From the NCBI RefSeq assembly GCF_007570825.1, contig NZ_SUNB01000002.1, positions 248,001 through 312,000 on the forward strand: 64,000 nucleotides of DNA, in the 5' to 3' direction. The notes under the pieces were generated by a model that ran no database searches, had not been told where the DNA came from, and saw only the letters and a program-made list of their open reading frames with translations. Shown here piece by piece: positions 26,628 through 35,232 of this stretch. Made by a program: the position numbers and the translations under genes. Origin of the DNA: Pleionea sediminis. GTDB taxonomy: Bacteria > Pseudomonadota > Gammaproteobacteria > Enterobacterales > Kangiellaceae. Numbering within the stretch: the stretch's first letter is position 1; each line of letters begins with the position of its first letter.

Positions 26628-27302
26628 TTACTTAATTGACGAAAACTTTTCCTCGAGTTCTTTTCTCAACAAAACAACAGCATCCTTTTTGGCATCTTCC
26701 AAGACATGTGGGTCATGTAGATGAAAAGCAGGGCCCTCGGCAGAGGCTTCAGCCTCTGCCTCTGCTGTAAAATATAAATATTGATTGCGAACATCCCACA
26801 TTGAAGCACTAAACATAAATAATCCGTCACTGACAGTACCTGGCACAAAATAAGGCGTAACCAACAAGAAATAAGTTACTCCTAACGCATTATTGTACCT
26901 ATCGATATCTCCCGCGCCATGAACAACCAAGACTGCATCAGCTCCTGTCCTAGCTGCAGAAAGACGAATGGCGGGGAGCCCTTGCCCTTCAAACATGGAG
27001 GAATTTAAATACACCACATCGGAAACAATTCCAGCATTCTTTAGGTATTGTTCCAGTTTCAACAATTCCCTTTTATCATTTTCATTCCAGTGTACACCCC
27101 ATGACTCGACTTTCGTATACACTGCGAGCTTAAACGGTTTTTTGAGTTCTGATTTTAGTTCAAACGTTTTTCTTATTTCTTCATCCGTTATAGGCATAGT
27201 GTCACGCTCTAAAGAGCGATTCACGTAATCTCGGTTAAAACCTTGACTTGAAGAACAAGCGACCAAAGATATTGCGATAACGAATACACATAAATTTTTC
27301 AT
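26628..27302 (-). CDS. Lipoprotein of unknown function
   Basis: 224 residues from ATG 27302, which is preceded by GGAAAG. Lipobox 'VFVIAISLVACSSS'. The mature part has 'PFKLAVYTKVESWGVHWNENDKRELLKLEQYLKNAG' and 'IRLSAARTGADAVLVVHGAGDIDRYNN', an arrangement like periplasmic lipoproteins that deliver alternating alpha/beta segments. An Ala/Glu run 'AEAEAEASAEG' is present. Monocistronic; no family assigned. Confidence 0.7.
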   Translation of the reverse strand: MKNLCVFVIAISLVACSSSQGFNRDYVNRSLERDTMPITDEEIRKTFELKSELKKPFKLAVYTKVESWGVHWNENDKRELLKLEQYLKNAGIVSDVVYLNSSMFEGQGLPAIRLSAARTGADAVLVVHGAGDIDRYNNALGVTYFLLVTPYFVPGTVSDGLFMFSASMWDVRNQYLYFTAEAEAEASAEGPAFHLHDPHVLEDAKKDAVVLLRKELEEKFSSIK

Positions 27303-27960
27303 TCTATCTTTCCATTTCAAAAATGACAGGAACTGATTAAAGCTACTTAGTCGTTTAATTACAAAGCCCTGTGTAAAAGTATAATTTTAAGTAACCGAAA
27401 GTTACTCATTATCAACTCTTACCGCTTTGTTTTCACTTTGAGATTTAAAGTAGCACTCTAGGTACAGTGCTCTCTTCTCGGTAATGAAATAGGCTCGAAC
27501 TCTGTTCCCTACCCAGCACACATACATAGCCTTTTTTCTAACAGTAACAACTTCAATTCTGCAGAATTAATCTAGAAAAAATGAGTAATGGCATTTTTAT
27601 AAAAACTTTTCACAAGGCCTGTTTTTAACCTAAGAATGTCATTCCTAAGTCGTTATTGCTTGGCATTAAGGGTCAGCCCAATAACTTTGTATAGATTTCA
27701 AACAACCCACAATTGTACGTAAGTACCATTTATTGAGACTTTTTAGGTGTCCCAGATCACTCTTCACTTTTCTTTTATCTCACTCAAAAATTGGCTTGTT
27801 ACAGAGAATTTCTATATCATTGATTTTTATAGAGATTTTAATTTTCACGTTAAGTTCACCACATTTGCACAGCGACATCTCATTTTTTTCTATAAGTTCT
27901 CTCTCGACTAATTCAGTGCTCAATTCTTCCAGTAAACAAATAAAATGATGGAGGCTAGTA
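27303..27960. other. Intergenic stretch with shared upstream element
   Basis: No gene supported. It holds the element at 27863-27873 and a GGAGG site for the next gene. Confidence 0.5.
27863..27873 (+). promoter_or_regulatory. Shared upstream element, copy 2
   Basis: ATTTGCACAGC preceded by TTCACC and followed by GACATCTC and CTATAA. It lies 88 bases before the second yodC-like gene. Confidence 0.55.
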
Positions 27961-28161
27961 ATGAGAAGAGGTGATTCTGTAAGACTGCAGTCCGGTGGTG
28001 TGAGAATGACGATTTTTAACTATGTTCGAGACTTGCCTGATACAGCGAAAGAAAAATACAAAACCATTGGTGCCGATGAAAACGATGTAGTATGCAAATG
28101 GTTCGTTGGCACGACGTTAAAAAAGGATGTGTTTAAACCTGAAATGCTCATGGAAGCTTGA
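27961..28161 (+). CDS. YodC/DUF2158-family protein, copy 2
   Basis: 66 residues, differing from the 26245 product at only about ten positions (e.g. 'NYVRDLPDTAKEKYKTIGADEND' versus 'NFVRDLPDTAKKKYITTGADEED'). GGAGG 6 bases upstream. A terminator follows at 28182-28210. The synonymous differences between the two genes suggest an older duplication kept by selection. Confidence 0.87.
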   Translation: MRRGDSVRLQSGGVRMTIFNYVRDLPDTAKEKYKTIGADENDVVCKWFVGTTLKKDVFKPEMLMEA

Positions 28162-28181
28162 GCTGAAAACTATATCATTAA

Positions 28182-28210
28182 AAAGGTCAGTACCTGATTG
28201 ACTGACCTTT
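28182..28210 (+). terminator. Terminator after yodC copy 2
   Basis: AAAGGTCAGT and ACTGACCTTT perfect 10-base arms around a 9-base loop, then A-rich sequence. Confidence 0.7.
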
Positions 28211-28310
28211 AAAAATCTAGCTCACCTATCGTTAGTTTCTTTACTAAAATGGGAAGCCCCACATTGATAGAAGTTACAAATTGTTTCCTTACTATTCCTA
28301 GTAGTATCGA

Positions 28311-28571
28311 TTAGATCCAACCAATAATTAATCCACCGATCGCAATTCCCCAATAAGCTAACCCGTTGGCAAAATAATCAAGCAACCAAAAATACAGAAA
28401 TGACATAATCGTTACTATCGGCACAACTATTAAAATAGCATTTAATTCATAGCCACTTAATAAAGATAAGATAGCAACAAGGCCGCCATAAATACCGGCA
28501 CATAATGCAGGTTTTCCAGTAACATCCAGGACCTTTAATAAAGCAGCAAGAATAATTATTTTTAGAATCAT
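28311..28571 (-). CDS. Small inner-membrane protein
   Basis: 86 residues, almost wholly hydrophobic with about three helices (MILKIIILAALLKVL; GIYGGLVAILSLLSGY; ILIVVPIVTIMSFLYFWLLDYF; WGIAIGGLIIGWI). No family recognised. Same strand as the neighbour at 28729, but separated by about 150 bases. Confidence 0.6.
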   Translation of the reverse strand: MILKIIILAALLKVLDVTGKPALCAGIYGGLVAILSLLSGYELNAILIVVPIVTIMSFLYFWLLDYFANGLAYWGIAIGGLIIGWI

Positions 28572-28728
28572 GAAAAGAGTCCTTTTACTTTTACAATCGA
28601 AAAATTTTTAAATGATTAGAAAATGAATGGGTCATAAGTCCTGACCGTATATTTGCTTATGGCTATTCATGAAATAATTTATTTTTTAATAGCAACACTG
28701 CTGGGAATAGTAGGAAAGAAAAAGATTA

Positions 28729-28965
28729 TTAACGGTCAAAAAAATTGAGAGGTACTTTACTGAACGCAGACCAAAAACCCAATGTGCTCAAAAAGAATGA
28801 TAAAGATGCTATAACAAGCTCAACCGTTTGTAAGTTAGTTAATTGAGACAAGCCAGAGTAAATAACTTGACCTGCGATACTTCCAACAAAATACCCGGAT
28901 ATTAAAATTGAAACCGGACAAACAACAAACCGAAACCAAAACCAAACTTCACTAAATGTAATCAT
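28729..28965 (-). CDS. Small inner-membrane protein
   Basis: 78 residues with two hydrophobic segments ('FRFVVCPVSILISGYFVGSIAGQVIY' and 'VELVIASLSFFLSTLGFWSAF'). Unknown function. Confidence 0.55.
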   Translation of the reverse strand: MITFSEVWFWFRFVVCPVSILISGYFVGSIAGQVIYSGLSQLTNLQTVELVIASLSFFLSTLGFWSAFSKVPLNFFDR

Positions 28966-29498
28966 CGCAACCTCTGCACTGCCTTACTACTCAAAAAACT
29001 AAAGCCAGTTATCTTCATCAGCTCAAATTTCGAGCAATTATCGGGGAGAACATTAGATATAGCAATTGGAGATTGCGGTAAATATTTCCACTCTGTCTTT
29101 GCAGGAATGTTAATTCAAACACAGAAAGTTTCGTTTATGGCTGGCTCACAAGTCCGTGCTTATCTGTTATCCATCAAACTTAATGAATATTTTTCTGTTA
29201 AAAATACGGTATCCCAACGTAAATTTTAACATCTATCACCTATACCTTCGGCTATTTAACCTCGCAAATAGCGACGGTGCTGTATATATCTTTCCAGTAA
29301 AGCTAGAAAGCTCAAAGACTTAGAGCTAAAGCAAGCGACTCCTTAAAGTCAATAGCTTAGTGCTACACACAACAGCATGTACAAATCCGTTAATTTTCCA
29401 CATTTAAATGTGACGTATGTCACATTTATAATCTCAAAATCTTATGAAGGTACTCAATTCCATCATTAGGTTTTCAATATTTTATTAAGGAAGTGACT
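28966..29498. other. Intergenic stretch with CRP-like site
   Basis: No gene supported over about 530 bases; the only clear signal is the palindrome at 29406-29427 and the adjacent TATAAT. Confidence 0.5.
29406..29427 (+). promoter_or_regulatory. Near-perfect CRP-type binding site
   Basis: AAATGTGAC-gtat-GTCACATTT: TGTGA-N6-TCACA with symmetric flanks, matching the E. coli CRP consensus. It directly abuts TATAAT at 29427-29432, so the protein would sit over the core promoter of the 29499 gene, a position more typical of repression than of activation. CRP identity is inferred. Confidence 0.6.
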
Positions 29499-29684
29499 AT
29501 GAATAACGCGACTAAGAGCCCAAAGGCCATTTTAGAAGGTTATTTTATTTATAACGACGAAAATGGGTGGTACTTAAAGTTTCAAGATCAATCACCACTC
29601 GGGCCATTCGACTCATTTTTTGACGTCGAGAAGCAAGCGAAAGTCTACTTAGCTCTTGTTTCTGAATTAAAAGACATCGCATAG
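29499..29684 (+). CDS. Tiny W-x-x-K/GPF paralog A2
   Basis: 61 residues from ATG 29499 (AAGGAAG upstream). 'EGYFIYNDENGWYLKFQDQSPLGPFDSFFDVEKQAKVYLALVSELKDIA' aligns with the 25470 product almost without gaps. Followed 18 bases later by the B2 membrane protein, as A1 is by B1. Confidence 0.8.
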   Translation: MNNATKSPKAILEGYFIYNDENGWYLKFQDQSPLGPFDSFFDVEKQAKVYLALVSELKDIA

Positions 29685-29702
29685 ATAGAGCAAGCAGGTG
29701 AT

Positions 29703-29879
29703 ATGATGGAATTAGCTACAAACGCAATCTTAGGACTATTTTCACTTTTGTTTTTTATGTGGGGCGCCATTTTCTTTTGCTTGTCGATTCTTTCGGAGCG
29801 ATTTCGCCACAAAATGACAGCAACTCTTGGCACCGTTTCTGTATCCGTCGCAATGCTAATAACCTTAGCGATAGGTTAG
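29703..29879 (+). CDS. Small membrane protein B2, partner of A2
   Basis: 58 residues starting ATGATG after AGGTG. The sequence runs MMELATNAILGLFSLLFFMW, then 'GAIFFCLSILSERFRHK', then 'MTATLGTVSVSVAMLITLAIG'. Two hydrophobic segments flank the conserved 'RFRH' loop shared with B1. Unknown function. Confidence 0.78.
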   Translation: MMELATNAILGLFSLLFFMWGAIFFCLSILSERFRHKMTATLGTVSVSVAMLITLAIG

Positions 29880-29886
29880 AAAAGAA

Positions 29887-29906
29887 AACCTCGCATAAGC
29901 GAGGTT
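29887..29906 (-). terminator. Left-facing hairpin 1
   Basis: AACCTCGC-ATAA-GCGAGGTT; on the minus strand it is followed by TTCTTTTCT, giving a terminator shape pointing left. Confidence 0.55.
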
Positions 29907-30048
29907 AAAGGCCAATGGGCCGGATCATGATATGACGCCCACCTTTGGGGATGTGGACACCCTAATACTAGACCAATAGACGGATTGCGTTATGACAATT
30001 CGTTTAATAATTTATTACATACATTGCATAATCAAGCATTATAAAAGA

Positions 30049-30067
30049 GCCCCAACTCTGTTGGGGC
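30049..30067 (-). terminator. Left-facing hairpin 2
   Basis: GCCCCAAC-tct-GTTGGGGC; minus-strand continuation TCTTTTAT. About 160 bases from hairpin 1. Confidence 0.55.
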
Positions 30068-30217
30068 AAATCACCGATAGGTATTATTTTTTTTGCAAAG
30101 GGCCGACCACAGTCTCTCGACGGAGGTCATGCTTATCATGTCGTCCAATTATTAAGTTCTTATGTCAAAAATAAAAGTATTTTAGCTACGAATATTCCAC
30201 AAATTAAATAACAAAGA

Positions 30218-30237
30218 AGCCCCGCAAATGCGGGGCT
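30218..30237 (-). terminator. Left-facing hairpin 3
   Basis: AGCCCCGC-aaat-GCGGGGCT; minus-strand continuation TCTTTGTTATTT. About 170 bases from hairpin 2. No minus-strand gene exists that these would serve. Confidence 0.55.
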
Positions 30238-30865
30238 AAAGCTCGGTTTTATTTAGGGTGTGATTTAAGAGGTAAAAAACCAGACCTTATAAACTCTATT
30301 CACTCATCTTTTCACTCAATATCGCACATCCAAATTGCTTGCCCAAAAACCCGAGAAAACAGCAAGTTTACAACACTCTAAAATGTTAGAGAGGACTCCA
30401 ATTAAGGATTTAACAGACATCAACTCGTGATGTCGAAGCAATCATAATTAGACTAAGTGACACTATTCTTTCAGTTTTTAAAAGAATGAATGACATTACA
30501 ACTTTAACACAACGTTTATCTTCACTTGCAGATATTCTCGTTCCTACTAATAGCACTTTGAAAATTTACAAAGCTGTTAGTTCATCTCTAATTAATCGTC
30601 TTCTGTTAAAAAAGAGAACTCGTTCAATTAATTGTAAAAACATCTGAAATTTAATCTTAATATCTCAATACATCACTTTAAAATGGACTAATATCTAAAT
30701 CATAATAATTCAAACATTTCTCGCAACACCCTGACAACCAAGTCCAATACACAAAATAATAGTTAAGCTTTCGCGCCTCTTTATCGTTTTAATCATTGGC
30801 GTAAGGCTGTGTTCACATAAAATAACTATGCGATTAATTTTGAGATCGCCAAAGGCAGGTTAATT

Positions 30866-30997
30866 ATGATTTGGAAAATAGTATTGTTTTTCGCACCAAC
30901 ATTTTTTATTGGCCTTGTGTTGCTCTATGGAGTTATGGCAAAAACTCGCATTCTTAATGCCAATCCAGTGGTAACAAATCATCAAACTTATGAGTGA
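30866..30997 (+). CDS. Tiny membrane peptide C1
   Basis: 43 residues, ATG after GGCAGGT. MIWKIVLFFAPTFFIGLVLL, then YGVMAKTRILNANPVV.. : one N-terminal membrane helix and a short polar tail. The start is nearly the same as in the 31707 product (MIW.I.LFF.P...IG...LY), which supports it as a real gene despite its size. Confidence 0.65.
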   Translation: MIWKIVLFFAPTFFIGLVLLYGVMAKTRILNANPVVTNHQTYE

Positions 30998-31131
30998 GTA
31001 AAAATTTGAGATTTATTCCCATTTTGTCACCTGGGTGGGCGATCTCTCACATGAAACTGAGCAAAACTCGGTAACTAATACCTCAATATCTCGTTAACAT
31101 GGCGACATAGCTTGAGTTATGGATGTTAGTT

Positions 31132-31332
31132 ATGAGATCAACGGATTTAGAAAATAAAAAATATATTCGCAGTTCACGATATGTGATGGAAGGCTCTTTT
31201 TGGTACTTTAAAACTCGTGAAGGAGATTACCTGGGTCCCTACCCTTCTGTTAGAGAAGTGTTTGAAGCAGAGCGTAAATATATTGAACTGGTCACACACT
31301 CACTGAGGTCTTCCTTTGCGAAATCGCAGTGA
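31132..31332 (+). CDS. Tiny W-x-x-K/GPY paralog A3
   Basis: 66 residues from ATG 31132, chosen because the paralogs at 42592 and 42954 also start M-R-x-T-D. 'SSRYVMEGSFWYFKTREGDYLGPYPSVREVFEAERKYIELV' matches their 'SSRFI....WYFKTREGE..GPYE(S/T)'. It is flanked by the two C-family membrane peptides. Confidence 0.75.
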   Translation: MRSTDLENKKYIRSSRYVMEGSFWYFKTREGDYLGPYPSVREVFEAERKYIELVTHSLRSSFAKSQ

Positions 31333-31706
31333 ATATTCCCAACCAACTTGTATATACATCATACCAATTTAATACTTCGCACTTCAATTTATTTAGCTGA
31401 TTCTTTATGCAGCCTTACCTACAAAAGATTAAAAGAAGTCACCTTTCTTACACTACTTTCTTGTATCTGAGCTAATAATTTGCGAAGCATTCTGAGTTTA
31501 AACAAGTAATTACAGTATTCATTTTCTCTTTCTAACACATCCTAACTTATTGTATTTAATACAATTCTTAACAAGTCACACCCATTCACACGATTTGCAC
31601 AGCACGAAATCTCCATAAGATATATATTTAGCCAGTAAGAGAACTTATTCGATTTACTATCTAACAATATACAAGTTTTGCTATGAAATAATTCAAGGAG
31701 CTAAAC
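31333..31706. other. Intergenic stretch with shared upstream element
   Basis: No gene; carries the third ATTTGCACAGC copy and an AAGGAG site for the next gene. Confidence 0.5.
31593..31603 (+). promoter_or_regulatory. Shared upstream element, copy 3
   Basis: ATTTGCACAGC preceded by TCACACG and followed by ACGAAATCTCC and then TATATATTTA. It lies 104 bases before the C2 peptide gene. Confidence 0.55.
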
Positions 31707-31868
31707 GTGATTTGGACAATAATTTTATTTTTCACTCCCCCGATGATTATCGGTTTTCTAATGCTGTATTCCGTTGTTACAACAACCAGAACAACGGTTG
31801 AGAGAATGAAAAAGGGATACCATCCTATAAGAAAGGAGTCTAAACTCACGAATTTTAAGCCTACTTAG
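31707..31868 (+). CDS. Tiny membrane peptide C2
   Basis: 53 residues from GTG with AAGGAG six bases upstream. MIWTIILFFTPPMIIGFLML, then YSVVTTTRTTVERMKKGYHPIRKESK..: one membrane helix and a basic cytoplasmic-type tail. Paralog of C1. Confidence 0.72.
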   Translation: MIWTIILFFTPPMIIGFLMLYSVVTTTRTTVERMKKGYHPIRKESKLTNFKPT

Positions 31869-32590
31869 CAATATAAAAGAATGGAAATTTTTATAGTAAC
31901 TTAAACGCGAATTGATTTTTCTATTGATTTTGGGTTCCTATTTTTGAAATTAGAGTTCAAATTTTTGATTTCATCCAAACTTATTTACATCACAAACTAT
32001 CAGTGTTCCTAAAAAGCAATATATGAATAACCTAATGTAATAATTAACAAATCAACGAACTATCTCAATACTAGTGTTTTTCGAGATAAATAATAGATTC
32101 CAGAAAAGCGCGGTTTAATTCAATAAATAGGCGCTAAGCAAGTCTAAATTCACAATGCAGTCAATAAAAGACTTTTGCATTATACAAGTAGTATAGAGTA
32201 CAAAAAAGCTAGTTAAATAGTCAGTCAAATAGGTATTCTATAAATTCCTTTCTGAGGATTTTTTCACACAATCCAGAAAGCAATAACTCTTCACTTAATA
32301 ACGTTCAAACGACTCATATACAACCTTAAAACTTAAAAGAGTGGGTTGCAAAAAAACAACTTTAAATATTTAAAACATTCAGAAAAACCAAACTTGCTAA
32401 TTTCAAATAAACGTTATGAATCAACGTGATTATTAACATACTTGATGGTACTTATTTACTAGATAAAAACTCAAGTCGCTGTAAAGTGTGCGCCCAACAG
32501 CAAGGTAGTTAAATAATCTGACTACGAAGAAATTACGCAGTTTGCTCTCAATTGAGTGAGAGCTTATAGAATAAATTGGAGAATCGTAAT
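31869..32590. other. AT-rich stretch before the C10 protease
   Basis: About 720 bases without a supportable gene on either strand. Presumably contains the protease promoter; no clear boxes could be assigned. Confidence 0.5.
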
Positions 32591-33913
32591 ATGTCATACC
32601 CAACCATGAAAAATGGCGCATTAAAAAAAGCTTTGGTTGCTCTAACAGCATCTTGTTTTTCATTATCTGCTTTTGCAGACACAGTTGTTGAACCTCTTAT
32701 ATCCACCACCTGGAATCAGAGCGGTGGTTACAACCCAAACTTCACATACAATAACAAGACTCCTTTATTCGAAAACAAACGCGCTCACGTTGGCTGTATT
32801 GCCGTTGCTTTTGGTCAAGTACTTAAACATTTTGATTACCCAAAGAAAGGCATTGGTAATAATACTTACTGTAACTCAGGTGGATCTGTTTACGGTTGTT
32901 CTGATTTAGTGGAAGTCGACTTCTTCCTTGAACGTTACAACTGGAGTGCAATGACTTCCAATTTAAATTATGCAAGCTCAGACGAAAATGTAGAAGCAAT
33001 TTCAACATTGCTTTATCACATTGGAGCGTCTGTCAGTGTAACCTATGGAAAAGATGGTTCTGCCGCTAAACTTGCAAATCCTTCAATCATTAGTGACTTC
33101 CGCCGTCACTTTAACTTACCTAACATTGAAACTGCGTACCGTAGCGACTTTGGGAACGAAGGATGGTATGAGTTGATTACCAACGAAATTCGCAATGGTC
33201 GTCCAGTCGTACTCGTTGGATTTGATTCTAATGCCGGTGCTGGTCACGCCTATATTATTGATGGCATTAATGAAGAAGGTAAGGTACATGTAAATTGGGG
33301 TTGGGGCGGCTCTAGAAATGGATATTATGACTTAAATAATTTAGAACTTGATTTTGGCCGTGACGTTTACAGCTTTACAGAAGATCTTTTCGCGCTTGTA
33401 AACTTCACACCTTATGTGCAACCAGAAGGCAGCACATGTAATGATAGTTATGGCTCGCGATGCGCTGCTGGTTTGGAGTGTGTCGATACCAATACCAATG
33501 AAATCATCGACTATTTAAATAGTGAAACTTATGGAACTTGTACAGTTGTTGATTTTACGGATACCGATAATACGGATAACAGTGATCCAACAGATGAAAC
33601 CGAAGTCGTCATTGCAGAAGTCGTCACGGAAGAAGCAGGCATTGTCGAGTCAAGAGAGTGGTTGCACTTTGGCCCTTACTCTACTTTAGAAACTATTCAA
33701 GTCGTAATGACAGGCGATAACGATGCCGATCTTTATGTTCGCAAAGGCTCTCAACCAACGAGTAGCAGTTATAACTGTCGTCCATACAGAGCTCATAGTA
33801 ACGAAACGTGTAATCTTGAAGGTGAAGGTGAATACTATGTGTCAATCAACGGCTACGAAACATCTAGCTTTTCGGTAACAGTAACGACACAAGAAGAAGT
33901 TCTTTCAGAATAA
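32591..33913 (+). CDS. Secreted C10 (streptopain-like) cysteine protease with PPC domain
   Basis: 440 residues from ATG 32591 (GGAG upstream; frame also open from TTG 32576). Signal peptide to about 29 (...SLSAFA). Catalytic Cys69 in 'AHVGCIAVAFGQVLKHFDYP' and His219 in 'GAGHAYIIDGINEEGKVHVNWGWGG' match family C10. No long inhibitory propeptide is seen before the Cys, unlike SpeB. The C-terminus, after a Thr/Asp/Glu linker near 335-355, is a pre-peptidase C-terminal (PPC) beta domain ('DNDADLYVRKGSQPTSSSYNCRPYR..NETC'). Extracellular nutrient protease likely. Confidence 0.9.
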   Translation: MSYPTMKNGALKKALVALTASCFSLSAFADTVVEPLISTTWNQSGGYNPNFTYNNKTPLFENKRAHVGCIAVAFGQVLKHFDYPKKGIGNNTYCNSGGSVYGCSDLVEVDFFLERYNWSAMTSNLNYASSDENVEAISTLLYHIGASVSVTYGKDGSAAKLANPSIISDFRRHFNLPNIETAYRSDFGNEGWYELITNEIRNGRPVVLVGFDSNAGAGHAYIIDGINEEGKVHVNWGWGGSRNGYYDLNNLELDFGRDVYSFTEDLFALVNFTPYVQPEGSTCNDSYGSRCAAGLECVDTNTNEIIDYLNSETYGTCTVVDFTDTDNTDNSDPTDETEVVIAEVVTEEAGIVESREWLHFGPYSTLETIQVVMTGDNDADLYVRKGSQPTSSSYNCRPYRAHSNETCNLEGEGEYYVSINGYETSSFSVTVTTQEEVLSE

Positions 33914-33971
33914 TTTAATTTGAGAAAGCCAAAGTGTTCATATTCCAACACATTGGCTCATCAAGCGCTTG

Positions 33972-34001
33972 ACAGTGCTACATAAGTAGCACTGTTTTTT
34001 T
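33972..34001 (+). terminator. Terminator of the C10 protease gene
   Basis: ACAGTGCTAC-ATAA-GTAGCACTGT, perfect 10-base arms, then T7. Confidence 0.92.
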
Positions 34002-34345
34002 ATATTGACTATTCATATTAAAATTCATCTCATAGAGAAAATTTTCCTAGTACTTTAAACAGACTCCTTATCTTACAAAAACTTTACCTACTTATCGTTA
34101 TTGCCAATAATCTAACTCACCAATTTTTAGAGCGATTACAATGAATTAACGCGACATTAATTTATCTAATTCTCATAGACTTACGAATCAACAACTCAAT
34201 AACCTAGTTTTTTAAAGGAGAATATCTCACAACAACAGGTCAATAATCACCCTGTTATATCTCAGTTTACTTTCCTTAAATTGTAATCACCGATAACGTA
34301 AAAACCGAATCGGTATGACTTAAATCAACTTAAAGGAACTGAGTT
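34002..34345. other. Intergenic stretch
   Basis: No gene. Upstream region of the two-gene exported unit that follows; no promoter assigned with confidence. Confidence 0.45.
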
Positions 34346-35215
34346 ATGAAATCATTTAAAGCTCTAGGAGCTTCTTTAACACTTGCACTGGCCAGTCAAA
34401 TAACACTCGCAAAAGCTAATATAGACCTCGACCATCTGATGACAAAATCAGATTTAATTTTTAAAGGAACTATTGTCGATGTCACTTATAAAGACTCAAC
34501 AGAAGGCTTACCACACACGTTTGTGACCTACAAAGTCGACCGCCTGCTGGCAGGGCAATCGAAAACTAACGAGATTACGTTACGGTTTATTGGTGGGAAG
34601 CAACAAATAGGAAAAGTTAAGCGCTATCTTCATGTGTCTGATGTTCCCACATTTGAGAAAGGTGAAAGTGATGTTTTGTTTGTCAGAAAAAATAACACTT
34701 CAATTTGTCCGCTTGTTAACTGCAGTAATGGACGTTTTCGTGACGTAAATGGATTAGTGACCAATGAGGATGGTCAGCCTTTACTGCTGACTGACAAAGA
34801 TGAGTATAAATTGAGTCAACTTTCATTGGCAGCTCAATTAAAAGCAACGAATCGTAAAGCAGGTTCCGGGCGAGCTCAAAGCGGAATTGAAGGCGAATCA
34901 AAAATTGTTTTAAGCAAGTCTGATGTAATGATTGACACAGAAAGCTTTGTCGCTGATTTAAAACAGCGACTATCCTTAAAGAAATCGAATGGCACATTAA
35001 AACCAGGCTCATTTAGATCAGCATCAAAGAAGAAAAACTTTTCCACTTCTCTCTTTAGACCAACGGTAGCGCAAGAAACTGCTACGAAAAAAATCACAAA
35101 GAACCAAATGAAAAATTCTTCAATAAAAAAATCACACTTTGACTTATGGGAAGAAGAAATGATCCGCAAAACAGGCGGAGATCCCGTTATCAATAACCCA
35201 GATCGTTCTAAGTAA
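34346..35215 (+). CDS. Exported protein encoded with a metalloprotease
   Basis: 289 residues. Signal peptide MKSFKALGASLTLALASQITLA. Residues 25-135 ('LMTKSDLIFKGTIVDVTYKDSTEGLPHTFVTYKVDRLLAGQSKTNEITLRFIGGKQ...FEKGESDVLFVRKN') have the OB-like beta pattern seen in proteins that often sit next to matrixin-type proteases. The remainder is a long basic, Ser/Lys-rich region likely disordered. The next gene starts 17 bases later, so the two form an operon. Possible inhibitor, chaperone or partner of that protease; inference only. Confidence 0.72.
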   Translation: MKSFKALGASLTLALASQITLAKANIDLDHLMTKSDLIFKGTIVDVTYKDSTEGLPHTFVTYKVDRLLAGQSKTNEITLRFIGGKQQIGKVKRYLHVSDVPTFEKGESDVLFVRKNNTSICPLVNCSNGRFRDVNGLVTNEDGQPLLLTDKDEYKLSQLSLAAQLKATNRKAGSGRAQSGIEGESKIVLSKSDVMIDTESFVADLKQRLSLKKSNGTLKPGSFRSASKKKNFSTSLFRPTVAQETATKKITKNQMKNSSIKKSHFDLWEEEMIRKTGGDPVINNPDRSK

Positions 35216-35232
35216 TCAAGGAGGAATTCACT

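Larger units (their letters stand above)
29880..30865. other. Gene-poor stretch with three left-facing hairpins
   Basis: No protein gene is supported; a 60-codon frame at 29992 runs through a hairpin and has no paralog. Three strong hairpins lie in the left third and are listed separately. From 30250 to 30865 I see nothing further. Confidence 0.5.

Noticed and set aside
29992-30174. 60-codon frame in the hairpin region
   Set aside because: Runs through hairpin 2, has no ribosome site, biased composition and no paralog; treated as chance.
24252-32590. CRISPR array or direct-repeat array in the gene-poor region
   Set aside because: No regularly spaced identical repeats of 20-40 bases; only the 11-base element and dispersed small-gene duplicates recur.
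32433-32663. 76-codon frame on the minus strand over the C10 protease start
   Set aside because: Overlaps a well-supported gene start and signal peptide on the other strand; no motif or ribosome site.
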